From the NCBI GenBank assembly GCA_021234155.1, contig JAJEKV010000328.1, positions 248,001 through 312,000 of the forward strand: 64,000 nt of DNA. The letters run 5' to 3'. Shown here in pieces: positions 33,832-46,060 of the stretch. Position numbers and translations under genes: made by a program. The notes under the pieces were generated by a model. That model did not search any database. It saw only the letters and a list, made by a program, of their open reading frames with translations, and had not been told where the DNA came from. Every line of letters starts with the position of its first letter. Position 1 is the stretch's first letter. This DNA comes from Isoetes taiwanensis. Lineage: Eukaryota; Streptophyta; Lycopodiopsida; Isoetales; Isoetaceae.

Positions 33832-34600
33832 ATGGTTATATTAGACCCTGAAATACCCAAGGATTTTGAACATGCAATAGAATGTGACAATGCAAAGGAA
33901 TGGAGAGCAGCAATGGAAAATAAAATGAAATCTTTTGAGAGGACTCAAACCTATGATATTGTGGAAAAACCTAAAGGAAGGAATATTGTAGGAAACAAGT
34001 GGATCTTTAAAGTGAAATCAGGAAATGATGGTGAAAAAAAATACAAGGCTAGGTTAGTAGCACAAGGTTTCTCGCAAAAAAGGGGATAGATTTTGAAGAA
34101 ACTTTCTCTCCTATTGTTAGGCTCACTAGCTTTAAAATTTTATTAGCTTTTGCAAATGCCTTGTATTTGGAAGTGCATCACATAGATGTACAAACTGCAT
34201 TCTTAAATGCAAAGCTTGATGAAGAAATTTATAATGCAGCAGGCACCAGGGTTTGAACAAGGAGAAAACAAAGTATGGAGGCTTAAAAAGGCAGTATATG
34301 GTTGAAACAATCACCAAGACAATGGTATTTGTGCATTGATGGATTTCTCAAGGAGCAAAACTTTGAAAACTGCAGAATGATGGTAATCTGTACATATTTC
34401 GAGACAAAGGTAATTTCTGCATTATTGCTTTATATGTAGATGATAATATCATTGTCTCAAATAATGTGGAATGTCTGAATCATTGCAAACAAGTATCATT
34501 GAGCAACAGGTTTAACATGACAGATTTAGGAGAACTCAAGAGATCTCTTAGAATGGAGGTGTTCAGAGATCGACAGAATAATAAGATTATCCTAATCAAA
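33832..34600 (+). pseudogene. Copia reverse transcriptase
   Basis: Reads EWRAAMENKMKSF, GNKWIFKVK, KARLVAQGFSQKRG, then a frameshift near 34085. The next frame has DFEETFSPIVRLTSFKILLA and HHIDVQTAFLNAKLDEEIY. Further single-base slips follow near 34232 and 34300 (KQSPRQW region). The catalytic YVDD is at 34433-34444, and FNMTDLGELK follows. Similarity stops near 34600, where the nested insertion starts. Confidence 0.92.
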
Positions 34601-35830
34601 GTAATAATGTCATCGATTCGCGTAGAAATGAGATTCTACCGCGAGGCGAGCATGCATGCATGGCATCGTCGCATGCATGCATCGCGCATGCAGAAACCCG
34701 TTCATTAGGTTTGGGGATCGCTACTTGTGCGGAGTTCTTCATCGGCGTTTCATCGGCGCTTTCTCATCTCGGCGGTATCCATGGCTTCTATTCTTTGATC
34801 TCATGCGGAGAGGGGGCTTCTTCTTCTTGCATGAGCTACTCTTCTTGGCCATTCTATCCTTTCTAACCTCTTTTATCTTTGCCCTTTTTGTCAGGCTTAG
34901 GACAATCTTCAACTTCTTCTCCTCGGGATCTAGTATTTGAAGTTCTACGGTATCGGGATGTTGTTGGTTTCATGCGGTCGCGGTGCAAGAATGTCATCGA
35001 TTGGCGTAGCGGAATCGGGATTCTTACCGCGAGGCGGCATTTATGGCATCAACGTCATGCATGCATGCATGCATTTTAGGCGTTCATTAGGTTTGGGGAT
35101 GCTACTTATTGCAGAGTTCTTCATCGGCGTTTCATCGGCTTTCTCATCTCTCGGCGGTATCCATGGCTCCCCACCCTTCCCCCCTTAAAATTGTTATTTG
35201 TATGTTCATAATTGTTTTAATTGTCGCATTGGCGGCGCGGCGTGACCAGCCCCTCTTTTTTGAGGTTTTTCTCCGATTGGTTTTCTGTTAGTGATGCGAG
35301 TCCAGGGGTGACGCCGACTTCGGTATCTCTCGTGGGTGGGTTTTTGTGGGGCGTTTAGCAGCCCCGCGTTGTTCAAGCCCCTTTGCGAGATTTTATCGCT
35401 AGGGTTTTTCCTCGAAAACCGAAGGGCGGGTTTTTTAATCGCGATAAGCTTTCTCGGCGGGTACACTAGCCAACATCTGTAGCACACAATTTTGGGGTCG
35501 GGTGTTATAACTGGAGATCCCTATGTTTTTCATTTTTGGGTAGCTTTGCGATATCACGGCATACCCACTCTCCAATTTGAAAGTGGCCATGCAATGTAAA
35601 GTGGGGAAGGACCCACTTCAGCAATGTAAAGTGGTGGGGGCAGGACCCATCTGGTGTGTTGTAAAGTGTCACATGTCCGATAGGGATTGCCTTGTGGCGT
35701 GGCGTTAAAATCACTTCTTCTTCTTCTTCTTCTTCTTCTTCTATACCATTGTAGAAAAAGCTGCTGAGATGAATGAAAAGCCTATCTATCGGGATGTTGT
35801 TGGTTTCATGCGAGTCGCAGTGCAAGAATA
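34601..35830. mobile_element. Nested ~1.2-kb insertion in the copia element, type unknown
   Basis: The insertion is more GC-rich than its host. It consists of two tandem, unequal units that share both ends. Each unit starts GTCATCGATT(C/G)GCGTAG...ACCGCGAGGCG with ATGCATGC runs, then CGTTCATTAGGTTTGGGGAT and TTCATCGGCGTTTCATCGGC. Each finishes TATCGGGATGTTGTTGG, TTTCATGCG and GCAAGAAT. Unit one is ~0.38 kb (ends about 34990) and unit two ~0.84 kb. Unit two alone carries CTAGGGTTTTTCC (a telo-box-like plant promoter/5'UTR word), an AATGTAAAGTGG duplication and a CTT microsatellite (about 35717-35741). No transposase was seen. Confidence 0.7.
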
Positions 35831-36662
35831 TACAAGGAATGTTGAATAAGTTTGGTTTAGCAGAATGCAACAATGTCAAATCTCCATTCGCTGCAGGACT
35901 GAAGTTGTCTACAAGTATGAGCTCTAAAAATGACTGTAAAGGACTAGAAATGACAAAATGCCATATCGTGAATTGGATGCTTACTTTATGTTGCTAATTG
36001 CTGCAAACCAGATATATAGATTTGGAACAGATCCAGGAAAACAACACTGGCTTGCAGTAAAGAGAGTGTTAAGATATCTGAAGGGAACACAAAAAGAAGG
36101 TCTTACATTCTCAAATAACAATCTGGAGTTGACAGCATATTCAAATGCAGACTGGGGAGGTGACAGGGATTCCAGACAATCTACTTCAGGTTATGTTCTT
36201 AAGGTAGGAGGAATTTGTGTTACTTGGAGAAGCAAGAAACAAGGATGTACTGCCATGTCCATAGCAGAGGCAGAATATAATGCTACCTCCCTAACAGCTA
36301 GAGAAATTATTTGGGCAAGGAGAATATTAAATGAACTTGGTGCAATTCAGAAAGGGCCTACAGTATTATACATTGATAGTCTGAGTTGCTTGGCAATTAA
36401 AAAATCATGTTCTTCACGAAAGAAGATTCATGTACACTATATCAGAGATATGGTAGCCAAAGGTTATATTAAGGTTGAATACAAATGTACAGAAGACCAG
36501 ATTGCTGATATCTTTACAAAAGTGTTACCAGTTAATAGGTTTATGAAATTGCAGAAGGACCTTGGTATACAAGAAGCTCATGAGGATAAAAGGTCAGCAA
36601 CTAATTCGATCATGAGAGGAGAATGTGAGAAACAGTTCATGATTGAATTTCTAAGTGCTTAA
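35831..36662 (+). pseudogene. Copia RNase H domain
   Basis: RNase H removes the RNA strand during reverse transcription. Sequence resumes as IQGMLNKFGLAECNNVKSPF and, after a frame change, reads WLAVKRVLRYLKGTQKEGLT, YSNADWGGDRDSRQSTSGY, SIAEAEYNA, and near the end DQIADIFTKVLP. The conserved D, E and D positions are visible. The frame ends at 36662 inside the 3' LTR, as is usual. Confidence 0.93.
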
Positions 36663-37182
36663 ACAAATTAGGGTAAACATATGAGTTAACCTATGTTTAC
36701 TTTAAAGTATTAAATTCAGAGAGCCTATGGTTTAATAACCAATGGTTGAATTTTTAGAAGTATCAAAGGCAAACATAGAATGGAGATCTCGGTCAAACAA
36801 TTCCACAACAAGTGGAATCTCAAAACAGAAGGTCGATCCAAAAGTGACTCCGGTCGGTCAGAATCACAAGATAAAATGCAATGAGGATGATTGACGTTAC
36901 TGCATCGTGATTTAAAGGATTGAATCAAGTCTATTTTGCCTTCAATATTTCATTGAGCAGATCAATTTGTAAGACTTGATATTGAGTAAACCGATCAGTA
37001 TATTAGTTGGTAATTTTAAAGAAAATATATTCAATGGTTTGAATATGTGAATTTGTGCATTTGGCTAAATGCATATGGTTAAGTTGGTTGCCAAGTAAGG
37101 TTGATAAAACTTATCTTGTGTAGTAAAAGTTCAAATATTAGTTTTGTAAAGCTCTAATACTTCTTGTTGTATATTGTTCACA
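36624..37182 (+). repeat. 3' LTR (559 bp, complete)
   Basis: Starts TGTGAGAAACAG and ends TTGTATATTGTTCACA. The six terminal bases at each end are inverted apart from one mismatch. It contains the full U5 region missing from the 5' LTR. Confidence 0.9.
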
Positions 37183-38049
37183 AAAAATAATCTTCCACTT
37201 TGTGCTTCAGTCCATCCATTAACTCGGTGATGTTGGAGGTTAACAGGAATCTTGACAGTTGCAACATGGTATGAGTCTGGCCAATTAATGACATGGGAGG
37301 CCTTTCAAGCCAAATTCTTGTTGTCTCGATGGGTAGACCTATTTGGCAAAAGGTTATTGGTAATCTGCCATTTGTTGCTCTAGAGACTATTGAAGTGTGC
37401 ATGTGGATTTCCTATCAAAGTGTTCGAACATAGCTTGTGAACTCTATGTATAAACTGCTTGTCAATGGTGATACCCTTCTACCATCCACTAAGTGGTCCC
37501 TTCAGCTCCCCCTCCTAGTTGGAGGTGTATGTGGACTTGGGCCTGGGATAAACTACTTTTCTAAGGTGATTGTGCTTTCATAGCGATTCTTCATAGATGC
37601 CCTCGCGTGTCAATGTTCTTGTTTACAAGTTCGGTCCTTGAGTGTCAGCACTTTGCCGCTATGCAAGCAAAGCATTGTTTCTTTGTGTGATCACCTCTAG
37701 CCGGCTTGGTCTTGGCTACTTTCTCGATTTTCATGTCACATTGACAAGTGCTTTTGGCTATTTATCGGATATTTGGAATAAGTTATGAAGCCAAGCCTTT
37801 CACTTAGCATCGGGGATGGTTATAATCATCATTCATTTAAATTGGATTTATAACCGTTCCAAAAGCACGTAGCCACTTTTGCATACCCTTTTCTCAATAT
37901 AGTGTTGTGTTGTGTGACGTTGTTTTGCATTGTTGCAAATTTTTCATTGTAGTAATTGGGTGGTTTAACATTTTCTTGTTTTAGTGAGAAGAATGTGGTG
38001 TTTGATTAAGCATTTGTAGATAACACACATCAATATACACGTAACACTT
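37183..38049. other. Flank after copia; possible continuation of the interrupted LINE fragment
   Basis: Open segments such as WEAFQAKFLLSRWVDLFGK (about 37290-37350, plus) could be the remainder of the LINE sequence interrupted at 32300, but I could not confirm an alignment. No other feature was recognised. Confidence 0.3.
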
Positions 38050-41000
38050 TTTACATTGTATTCACTTTGATATGAAGATTTATCATCATGGAGGGACTAG
38101 TCCTTTTCTTTGTCAAATAACTCTCAAGATAGGGATACATCTCCTTAGTCGATCTAGTTCGATGCGCTTTGACAACATCCGACAATCGTTTTACTCAGCA
38201 GCCAAGCCACTCATGATGGACATGAATAGTACTAGAAACTCATCCTGTGAGGTAATCTTGTGAAGTATAAGTTGGTGGATTTAGAGCCCGAATTGATTAT
38301 AAAAAAGCAATTTAAGAGCATCATCATCTACTATTATGATGTCCTCTTTTCTTTGAATGCCAAGTTGATCCATCATAGTACCAAGATGTTTCACTTAAGA
38401 CCGGTTTGCCATCCCGGATCTTGGATGTGGAAACTTTATATTAATTTACTTTGGTCCCAAATCGTCACAAAGTCTCGATTCATGCCCGGTAATACCCTAA
38501 GTACTTCATCAACATTTCTGCATTCCATTGAGGACCGGATGGCAACTCGAAACAACTGGCGCCTCATTCATCATATCTTCTAAGGGTGTGGATGAGGATA
38601 GATCCACTTTAGTATTCGATTCTAGAGGGACTTGCCTCGTCATCCCCTCGCTAATAAGCTTCTTAGAAAACGCTTACATGACACCATTCAGATCTAAGAC
38701 AATGATTTTGTCACAAGCGTGGAGCCCCGAACCATGGAAAACAAAGAGTTAGCTATGTAAAAGTGGAAATTCCAAGAATACACGCCAAGCGCCAAGCTTT
38801 GTCCATCATAAGTAAGCTGGCATATCACCGGCATGAATTGCCCTTTCATCATCGGCCGCTATCCCCTGCCAGTCCGAAGGCCTACTTCTACTCCCCGTGA
38901 TAGCTTATACTATCGGCATCAACTCCACGTTTAGTTCGCATTAACGCTTCTTCTATGAAAGCTACCACAAGGGTTTGGATTCCTAACTGGTTGCATCCCA
39001 TTGAGCTTGCATGATCATCCTGGTTATTGGTATCAGGAACTACCGCTACCGTATTCCCAAGCTGCTGGACATTACCAGTTGTAAAATGTTATCAAGCATG
39101 GACTTCAGTATTTTCCATGATCCATCGCTTCCCGCCAGCAATGCGCCTTTCCCTCGGGGTTGCATTGCTTTTTGAAACATTCCGAGTTGCACTTGAGGAT
39201 TTTTGTGAACTAGTAGTCCTTCTGCCCTTTGTAAGGTACCACAGCCAACGGGTTTATCTTTGATAGGACCAATAAGCCGCCGGCTGCGACTTTTGAAAAC
39301 ACTTCAAGGAAATCCCCGGATCGATCATCGTTGACGCAAACTTAAACATCTTCTTGATGTCTTAATTTCTTCTACCAATATACCCTCCAACATGTAATTC
39401 ACAAAGAAGTGGTATCAAATGGGCAAATGCCTCAACAAGATAGCTTGCCGCATTGATTGCAAACCCATGTTTATTCTAGGGCCCTTTTTTTCGCAAGAAT
39501 TCCAGAGTGATGTCTTCCCAGAGGTTAGAACATCAAATCTCGCTTATTTGCTTCATCCTCACTATCCGGCTTTGTAGAAGACATTTTTCAAGTTGGGTTC
39601 ATCCAAAAGAAAACATCGCTTTATGCACCTTTATCCGATGCCCCTTTGCTCTTAGCTACTCCATAGCCGCTATCCGCACAAGGGATACTCATGAAGATTA
39701 TATAAGTGCTTTTAAACGCATCCTCAAATCAAGATCCTTTGTCTCAAAGAGAAGAGAACCTTCTTTAACGACTTTTAGGCACTTCCAGGTCGATGAAGCC
39801 ACCAAAGCATGCATATGAGGCTCGGGGACATATGATGATAATAGTAAAGAGCTTCGAGCAGTAAGTTTATGCAACTACTAAAAACTGCTGTAATTCTCGC
39901 TGAGTCATCCCTTCCTTTCCTTTGCCCAGCTATCCAATACAAACAGAGACCTACGAGGGCCTATTGTTGTATCGTGGTAGGAGACCTTTATAGCCGTGAC
40001 ACCGTGCATTGGAGTGCGTGTAAGTCACCACCAACATCTTTCGTGATTCGGCAACCTTCTCACCCATCACCTTTATCTGATAGTTTTGTGGTGTGTCGTT
40101 GGTTCTTTGATTTCCGCTTTGCAGAAATTCCTTCACCAAAAAGACGTGATTTCTTGATGTCATCACAGACACGCCATACTTTGTTCCAGCAAAATGAGTT
40201 CGTAGATAATGTTACATCACTGCAAGCTCAAGTTCTTCACCAACCGCTACCTTCATAACTCGACAGTTCTTTATATGAGTAACAATCAATGAAGGACATT
40301 TTGTCCTTAACTAAAGAAGCATTCTTGTAAGAACTTTTTTTATGCATTGATTTAACAAAACCAAAAATGATTTTCATCATCTTGAAGGCCCCGTGGTACT
40401 TTCCCTCATCCGGTAGTCTTCGTGATCAAAATAATATTGAAGTATCTCCAGGAGGCCCTTCCCATTGGTCCGTAGCCGCTTTTGAGCATACATCCTGCAC
40501 TGCTCCACTCGCCTGCAGACTTCGCCCCATGTAAGACGACATTGTAGGCATCCTCAGGGACCTCCGAAGATGCTTCTGGGATGTCTCACCAGCTTCCCCC
40601 CGCGCTTTTTTTTCCCTGCCTTTTTTGTCCTTTGGTTTTTATTCGATGATAGTCGGAGCCAAGGTCTTTTCCAATGCCTTAAACTCCTCGACTTTGTTCT
40701 CCCTCGCTTTTGTTTGTAGGGTCTTCCTCCATATTATATCCAAGTCGGGCGGGCATGACGGAAGAAACGAAGGGCTGCATGAATAAGGAAAAGCATGTCA
40801 GCCAATATGAGCAGGGCATACAAAACGAAATGAACCCTTTTAGATCAAGCAACAGATAATCAGGAAACCATTAAAGCCAGCGCGTTGGCTCGCGGCTTGG
40901 CGCGGTATGCATGCCACAATTCGCTGGATGAATACACACCGTGTGGGAATTGGCAAGCAGCACGCTTGATCAAAATGCTTCGGCGGTATTCAGGTACCTA

Positions 41001-44000
41001 ATTGCAGCATGAATAAGGTCGCTGTGGTTTTGATCGCAGCATAACGTTGTTTTTCGCGACCTCGGGCGCGGTATTCATTCCCCGCTAATTGTCGCGATGA
41101 ATACACGCTGTGCATGAATTGGCAATGTACCGCATGATCAAAACTGATCCGGGCGCGGGCCGCGCGAATTGGCAAAGATGGATATACGGCGCCGAATGGC
41201 ACCGACACATCACCGACCTAGTCTACTACTGTTATTTCTACTTGATATATCCACTATTCCATCTAATATACTAACCTTTTTTTATAAAGAAAGACTCTTC
41301 ATTTCCTGCTCATAATGTTGCACTAATCTCACCGTGTTCTCTCAAGTAGGGTATGGGGGCTTAGAAACCCATTAATCTCCCTCGCGGGTTGTAATGTAGC
41401 GCATACATTGTTTGTCCTGTTTTGCTTAGCCCTCCGGTTGGATAGGGATCGCAGCCCTCAATAGAATGCTGTCCACAATAATAAGGAAGCATACATTAGG
41501 GTTCTCCACTATAAGCTCCTCTAGTGTTGTCCAATAACGCAGTTGGAGCATCCTTTTTCCTATCCCAAGGAAGCACGCTCGTCACGGCATAGGAACTTGG
41601 CCCTCGATTCCTCACCATCGCCCTCAAGATTTCTAGCATGCCTGTATCATACCTCCTCTTAACAAGACTTGACCTATGTGATCTCGCTCGTATCGGTCAA
41701 CATGGATGGATGTGTAAAAGATTGGCCAAGTGGGGGGTAGTTGTCTGCATACTCTGACTAGCCTACCATTGCCTCCAGCTCCGATCTCTTTTGAGTCATT
41801 TTCGGCCAAAATGCCATCAACTATTGCAGCTGGGATGTCTTTCAAGTCCAGCAATCTTCTTTACATCCCCCGATATCATTTGATGCTTCAACCTTCCGTA
41901 GAATTTGAGAAGATCCCTCAAGAAAGTTTCCCTCACTACATTAACCCCTTCACTTATAGATTAATGAGTGAGAGCAAAGATTTTTGAGGCCATCCATGTT
42001 TGAAACATGACTCAGCACTCACGCCCTTTCCTTCATTCGCCATCTTTGAAAGCGCTCGTCCCCGGCATGTAAATATGCGACTTAGATCTTTGTAGTTCTT
42101 CACAACCTCCACTAGGAGTTGACAACATATGTCATCCTGCTCCTCACAAGTGATAAGAATACCTTGTTTCTTCATAAGATCGGGTCTCTTCTTCCTCGAG
42201 GGTAAATACAAGGTCCACTTTACCATTTAATTTTGGCTCTACATCAACATACCACCGCATCACATCCATCTTCCTCGGGCATGGAGGATCTGCGGTTCCG
42301 CCTCGATAATGGATCCGCTTATCATCCATCGACAATGCATAGGATACACGGTTCCCTCATTAGGGCTTTCCCTTCTTCTGAGCTTGTTCCACACCTCATT
42401 CCATTTGTCCCACACATGATCAGGATTGAACACTATGTGGTAGGAATTAGAGTCCTTAGTTGGACTTTTTTGGTGCCAAATCCTCCTCGCAACCACCTTC
42501 TTTTTTTGTATGATGACCTTGCTGATCATCTTCGCCAGGCTAAACTCGTGAGGAGTTGTCCTTCTTCTCCCCCTGCTTCTTTTTGAAATTGGATGGCCAA
42601 GCTCAATCCATTGGATTTCTAGCTACCTCAACCGCATGGATATGGTCCGAGATAAGAATATAAAACCATAAGTTAGTACCATGTAGATGAACATTTCGCA
42701 TAGTATCTGAATAGTATGCAGAAGCAAGATAACAAAAACTTACCGCCAGACCAATATTGGTTCAATGAAGTCTCCTGCGGTAGCGAAGTTGATTATTTAT
42801 CAAGAAACAAAGTCACTTTTACGAGTTGTATTGTATCACCCTTGCAATTGTGTTCAAGTTCCACTTATTGTAGTCGCAAGTTGCAGCTGTAATGACTAAG
42901 GATTCGACATTGTCCTAGAATCGCAGTGCTCCCCGTGCATCTCTTGGCATCTATCTTATCCATTTTCTCTATAAGCGCCTTCGCTGCCTCAACTGAATGA
43001 TGTCCATCAATGACAATGTAACGCACCATGCCGCTTCTTTCTTAGGTCATTCCATGTCTTCCATGGATATGGCTTGTCATTGATCCGAGTCCCATGATAG
43101 AACATCACCGGATTTGGTACCGTGGTGGGAAATTCAACCATGGACTGTGATCCTCGTATGGGGTTTGGGATCAAAGATCCTAGATATGAAAGATGCTCTA
43201 GGAGATCTTATGAGCTTGTCAATGGCTATCCTTTTTATTACATCCAAACCAAGTGGATACCATTGCTTGAACTTCAGAAGCTTGTCTACAGCATCAACCC
43301 TCGATTTCTTTTCACTATCCATTTCCTTCACTGGCTTTGGCAAAGATACTAGGGCCAAAGTTTCTGACTCAAATGCACCGCCACTACCACTGAAACTAAA
43401 TATGTAGAAACTTGAAGATGGTTTCTTCTGCAAACTTCTTCGAATCATGGATACAACCTTCACATACGTAACAAACTGTATGGTGTGAGTTTGAAGGAGC
43501 CAGCCATACTTTGTAACACCGCCGTTCCGCTATCTTATCCGGCCCGAATCCATCTATACCTAGTATTGTATTTGGAAATGCCGAGATTATTCTTTCTATT
43601 AAGTGAAGACACAGATGTCATCATCAAGCTCCTACATAAAAGGACCAACCCTACTTTTTGAATTCGCCTTTGTTCTCCCATGGATGTAGGACCACATCAT
43701 ACTTTGAGCCTGCCCCTCGCTTCAAAGAATATACCATTCGTGACTTCAACAAATACTGTCTCGCAAGTCTTGACTTAGCTCTCATGATGTTATAACTCGG
43801 CCATGGCCAATTAGCTTGATGCCAAGAGTTCTATCTAATGCCTTCTTGTACTACATTGGGGTCCTTTTCTTTGAGGGTTGAAGGTTGATGTAACTAGTGA
43901 TCTCTTGGAAGTTATAAACAAATATCCAAGTTAACCATTGCTGAAGGATTCTCAGGATAACCAAGCAACGGTATCATCAATGTCAGCTTGGCAGTATACA

Positions 44001-45950
44001 AGTCTATAAAGATTTCATCACAAATTGGATGGGTTAAATGAGAAGGAAGATCAACCTACGTATTAAGATACTAAGAGCCGGAATGTAGTCCCATTCCATC
44101 TCTTAGTATTCTTATTAGGGGTTGTCCTTCGCCGCTTCACGAATCTAATCAACCAGAAAGTAATATAAGATTACACAAAAGACATTGACACTTCCATATC
44201 TCATATGAATATACATTACAAGCATATATAGCTTATTATACCAAAGTTGAACCATATGAAACATTTAAATGGTCTATATAGATTTATTAGCCCCGCAATC
44301 TTTCCCTCGATTCGCATGTAGCGAAATCAAGGACAACCCTACACTTGCAATACTAAGAGTGATGGAATTTGGACTTCTCACGAAAAAAAGTCAGTCATAG
44401 AGTTTTTAATCTATTAAAACTCGAATATACTAATCTTTACTTGCCATAGAGGGCAAAATGGTCAAGCTCTAGAAACCGAATTGAGCTTTGTTGCAGCTCG
44501 GTAGTTCGGGTGCAACTTATTACTAAGATGTGCTTAAATCGAGTCGAATTTTTTGTAAACATGTCGAAATGAAGTAGGTACCAAAATGAAGGTAAAGAAA
44601 AAATTTGGCTCGATTGAGAGATCGCCAAGAAGAATGCGCCGGAAAGTAAGGCCAAGCAAAATGTCTCTAAGAAAAAATAGGAATGAAAAAATGAGATTCA
44701 AATTAGATTGGAATTAGAAAACCCTTGATTATTACACGGGTCGTATAAAAATTAATGAAAAGACGCTGGCCATTAAAACCATATATTACCCGTAATAGTT
44801 TTTAAGAAAATATGAAATTTAATCCCACCCACAATTTAAACTTTAAAATCTTTTGGCGCGACCGCGCTCTTGACTATCCCTTTCCCCAACCACTTTTCAA
44901 TCATTGGCCTGTTCTTGGTCGCGTATTGATCATGGAATTTGTGTTTTCTCCCCGTGCCTAGAGAAACGCTAAAGAATTGTGTTTTCACATGTTGTTTTAA
45001 TACTAATTTGGGATGTCGCCAAGAAGGAAGCTTACCAAGTTACCGGATTAGGCTACCATATCTGAGGTAGTTCTTCTATCAAGTGAGTGGATTGAGGTGC
45101 CAAAATTTGTGCAACATAATTAACAAACCTTTTGCGGTCGAAGAAATGAGCAATCAAGCGTAAGAAAAAATTTTTTGGAGAAGCATGCTTCTTGTTAGCG
45201 TAAACAGGAAAGATGTAATTGTCAAGGGCATTGCTGATAACATGGCACCAACTACAACATGCCATGGAGTGCCCTTGGGACCCGATTATATTGAATTATA
45301 TTGATAGATCGCTGGTCGCCACTCATCCAAACATATAAAAGACCACATGCGTGAGAAGAAACACTTGAGAATCACTAGAGAGTTTCTTGGCTTGGCCAAC
45401 ACCACTACCGTAGACGATATAACGGAAATTTTACCGTAGCATGGTTGCTCTTCATTGTAGCTACTATAGCATATTTCACGTGTCCACTTTTAGATGTGCT
45501 ACTCAATGCATACTCGTGATGTCTATACAATAATGTCGCTATCTTGTATTGCTCATGCTATAAATATGAGTTCCCCCTCACCGGCAAGTGCATTAGTCAT
45601 GTCACGCAATCCGACACGCCCCTACCTTGCCACCGCTCCGTAATATGTGGTTTCCATCATTTCTCCATGAACTATTCAAAAATTTATAGATGCTTTGCAG
45701 GAGCTTGAAACTCGATCCTTGGTTGTAGTGAGTTACAATGGCCTCTACTAGAAGTTAGTTTGATACATATAAGGTTGTCATCCACTGCTTGCGCCTCGAG
45801 CATGGTGTTTATGAAGTTAAGAGAGTGACCATGCCGCGCCATGATGAGCCGGTTGGTGAAAGAATGGTCCTCTCTTTTTGTAACCGCCATGGTTTTTCCT
45901 TGTTGAATAAAAATAGTAGTGCGTCCAGGCAAGAACTTGATTTAAAGTGA
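38050..45950 (-). pseudogene. Long decayed coding-like region, mostly minus strand, unidentified
   Basis: Read on the minus strand, many consecutive open segments of natural composition occur, linked by frameshifts and stops. 45684-45932 has RLIMARHGHSLNFINTMLEA; 45053-45265 has FLRLIAHFFDRKRFVNYVAQ. 43134-43463 has KQWYPLGLDVIKRIAIDKLI, and 42260-42529 has PDHVWDKWNEVWNKLRRRES. 41954-42226 has CCQLLVEVVKNYKDLSRIFT; 41633-41854 has LLDLKDIPAAIVDGILAEND. Near 39951-40172 is YQIKVMGEKVAESRKMLVVT, and near 38380 is LSETSWYYDGSTWHSKKRTS. The apparent order suggests one 7-8 kb coding unit read right to left, such as a large mobile element or a gene with lost introns. I recognise no domain. Plus-strand ORFs here are taken as shadows. 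Confidence 0.35.
40870..41215. repeat. ~170-bp GC-rich tandem duplication
   Basis: GATGAATACACACCGTG at about 40925, with its surroundings (GGCGCGGTATGCAT..., AATTGGCAA, GATCAAAA), recurs about 171 bp later as GATGAATACACGCTGTG with GGCGCGGTATTCAT... . Diverged, two copies, CpG-rich compared with the neighbourhood. Confidence 0.65.
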
Positions 45951-46052
45951 CTTCCCAACTTCTTTGGTATTTGTTCATTTGTAATATTTTGTCTCAGTAG
46001 CTTGAAATGCCAAAGTCGCTCCTCACCTTAAAAACACCCACATTATCTATAT

Positions 46053-46060
46053 GTATATCA
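46053..46060. other. LINE target-site duplication, left copy
   Basis: GTATATCA lies directly before the LINE 5' break and is repeated exactly after its poly(A) tail at 50372-50379. Confidence 0.75.

Larger units (their letters stand above)
32300..37182 (+). mobile_element. Defective Ty1/copia LTR retrotransposon
   Basis: The element is bounded by TGTGAG (32300) and TTCACA (37182), with near-identical 5-bp flanks GAAAA and AAAAA. The domain order is integrase, reverse transcriptase, RNase H, which is the copia order. Gag, protease, the primer-binding site and the first part of integrase are missing: the 5' LTR breaks off at 32790 and the sequence resumes mid-integrase. A ~1.2-kb insertion (about 34601-35830) separates reverse transcriptase from RNase H. 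The two LTRs differ at roughly 5% of positions by eye, so insertion is not very recent. Several frameshifts add to the decay. Confidence 0.92.

Noticed and set aside
36725..36928. Small minus-strand ORF in the 3' LTR
   Set aside because: It lies wholly within the LTR, is broken in the 5' LTR, and has no motif.
39869..40258. 129-codon plus-strand ORF
   Set aside because: The opposite strand has the more protein-like reading in this region, and the plus ORF has no motif or splice context.
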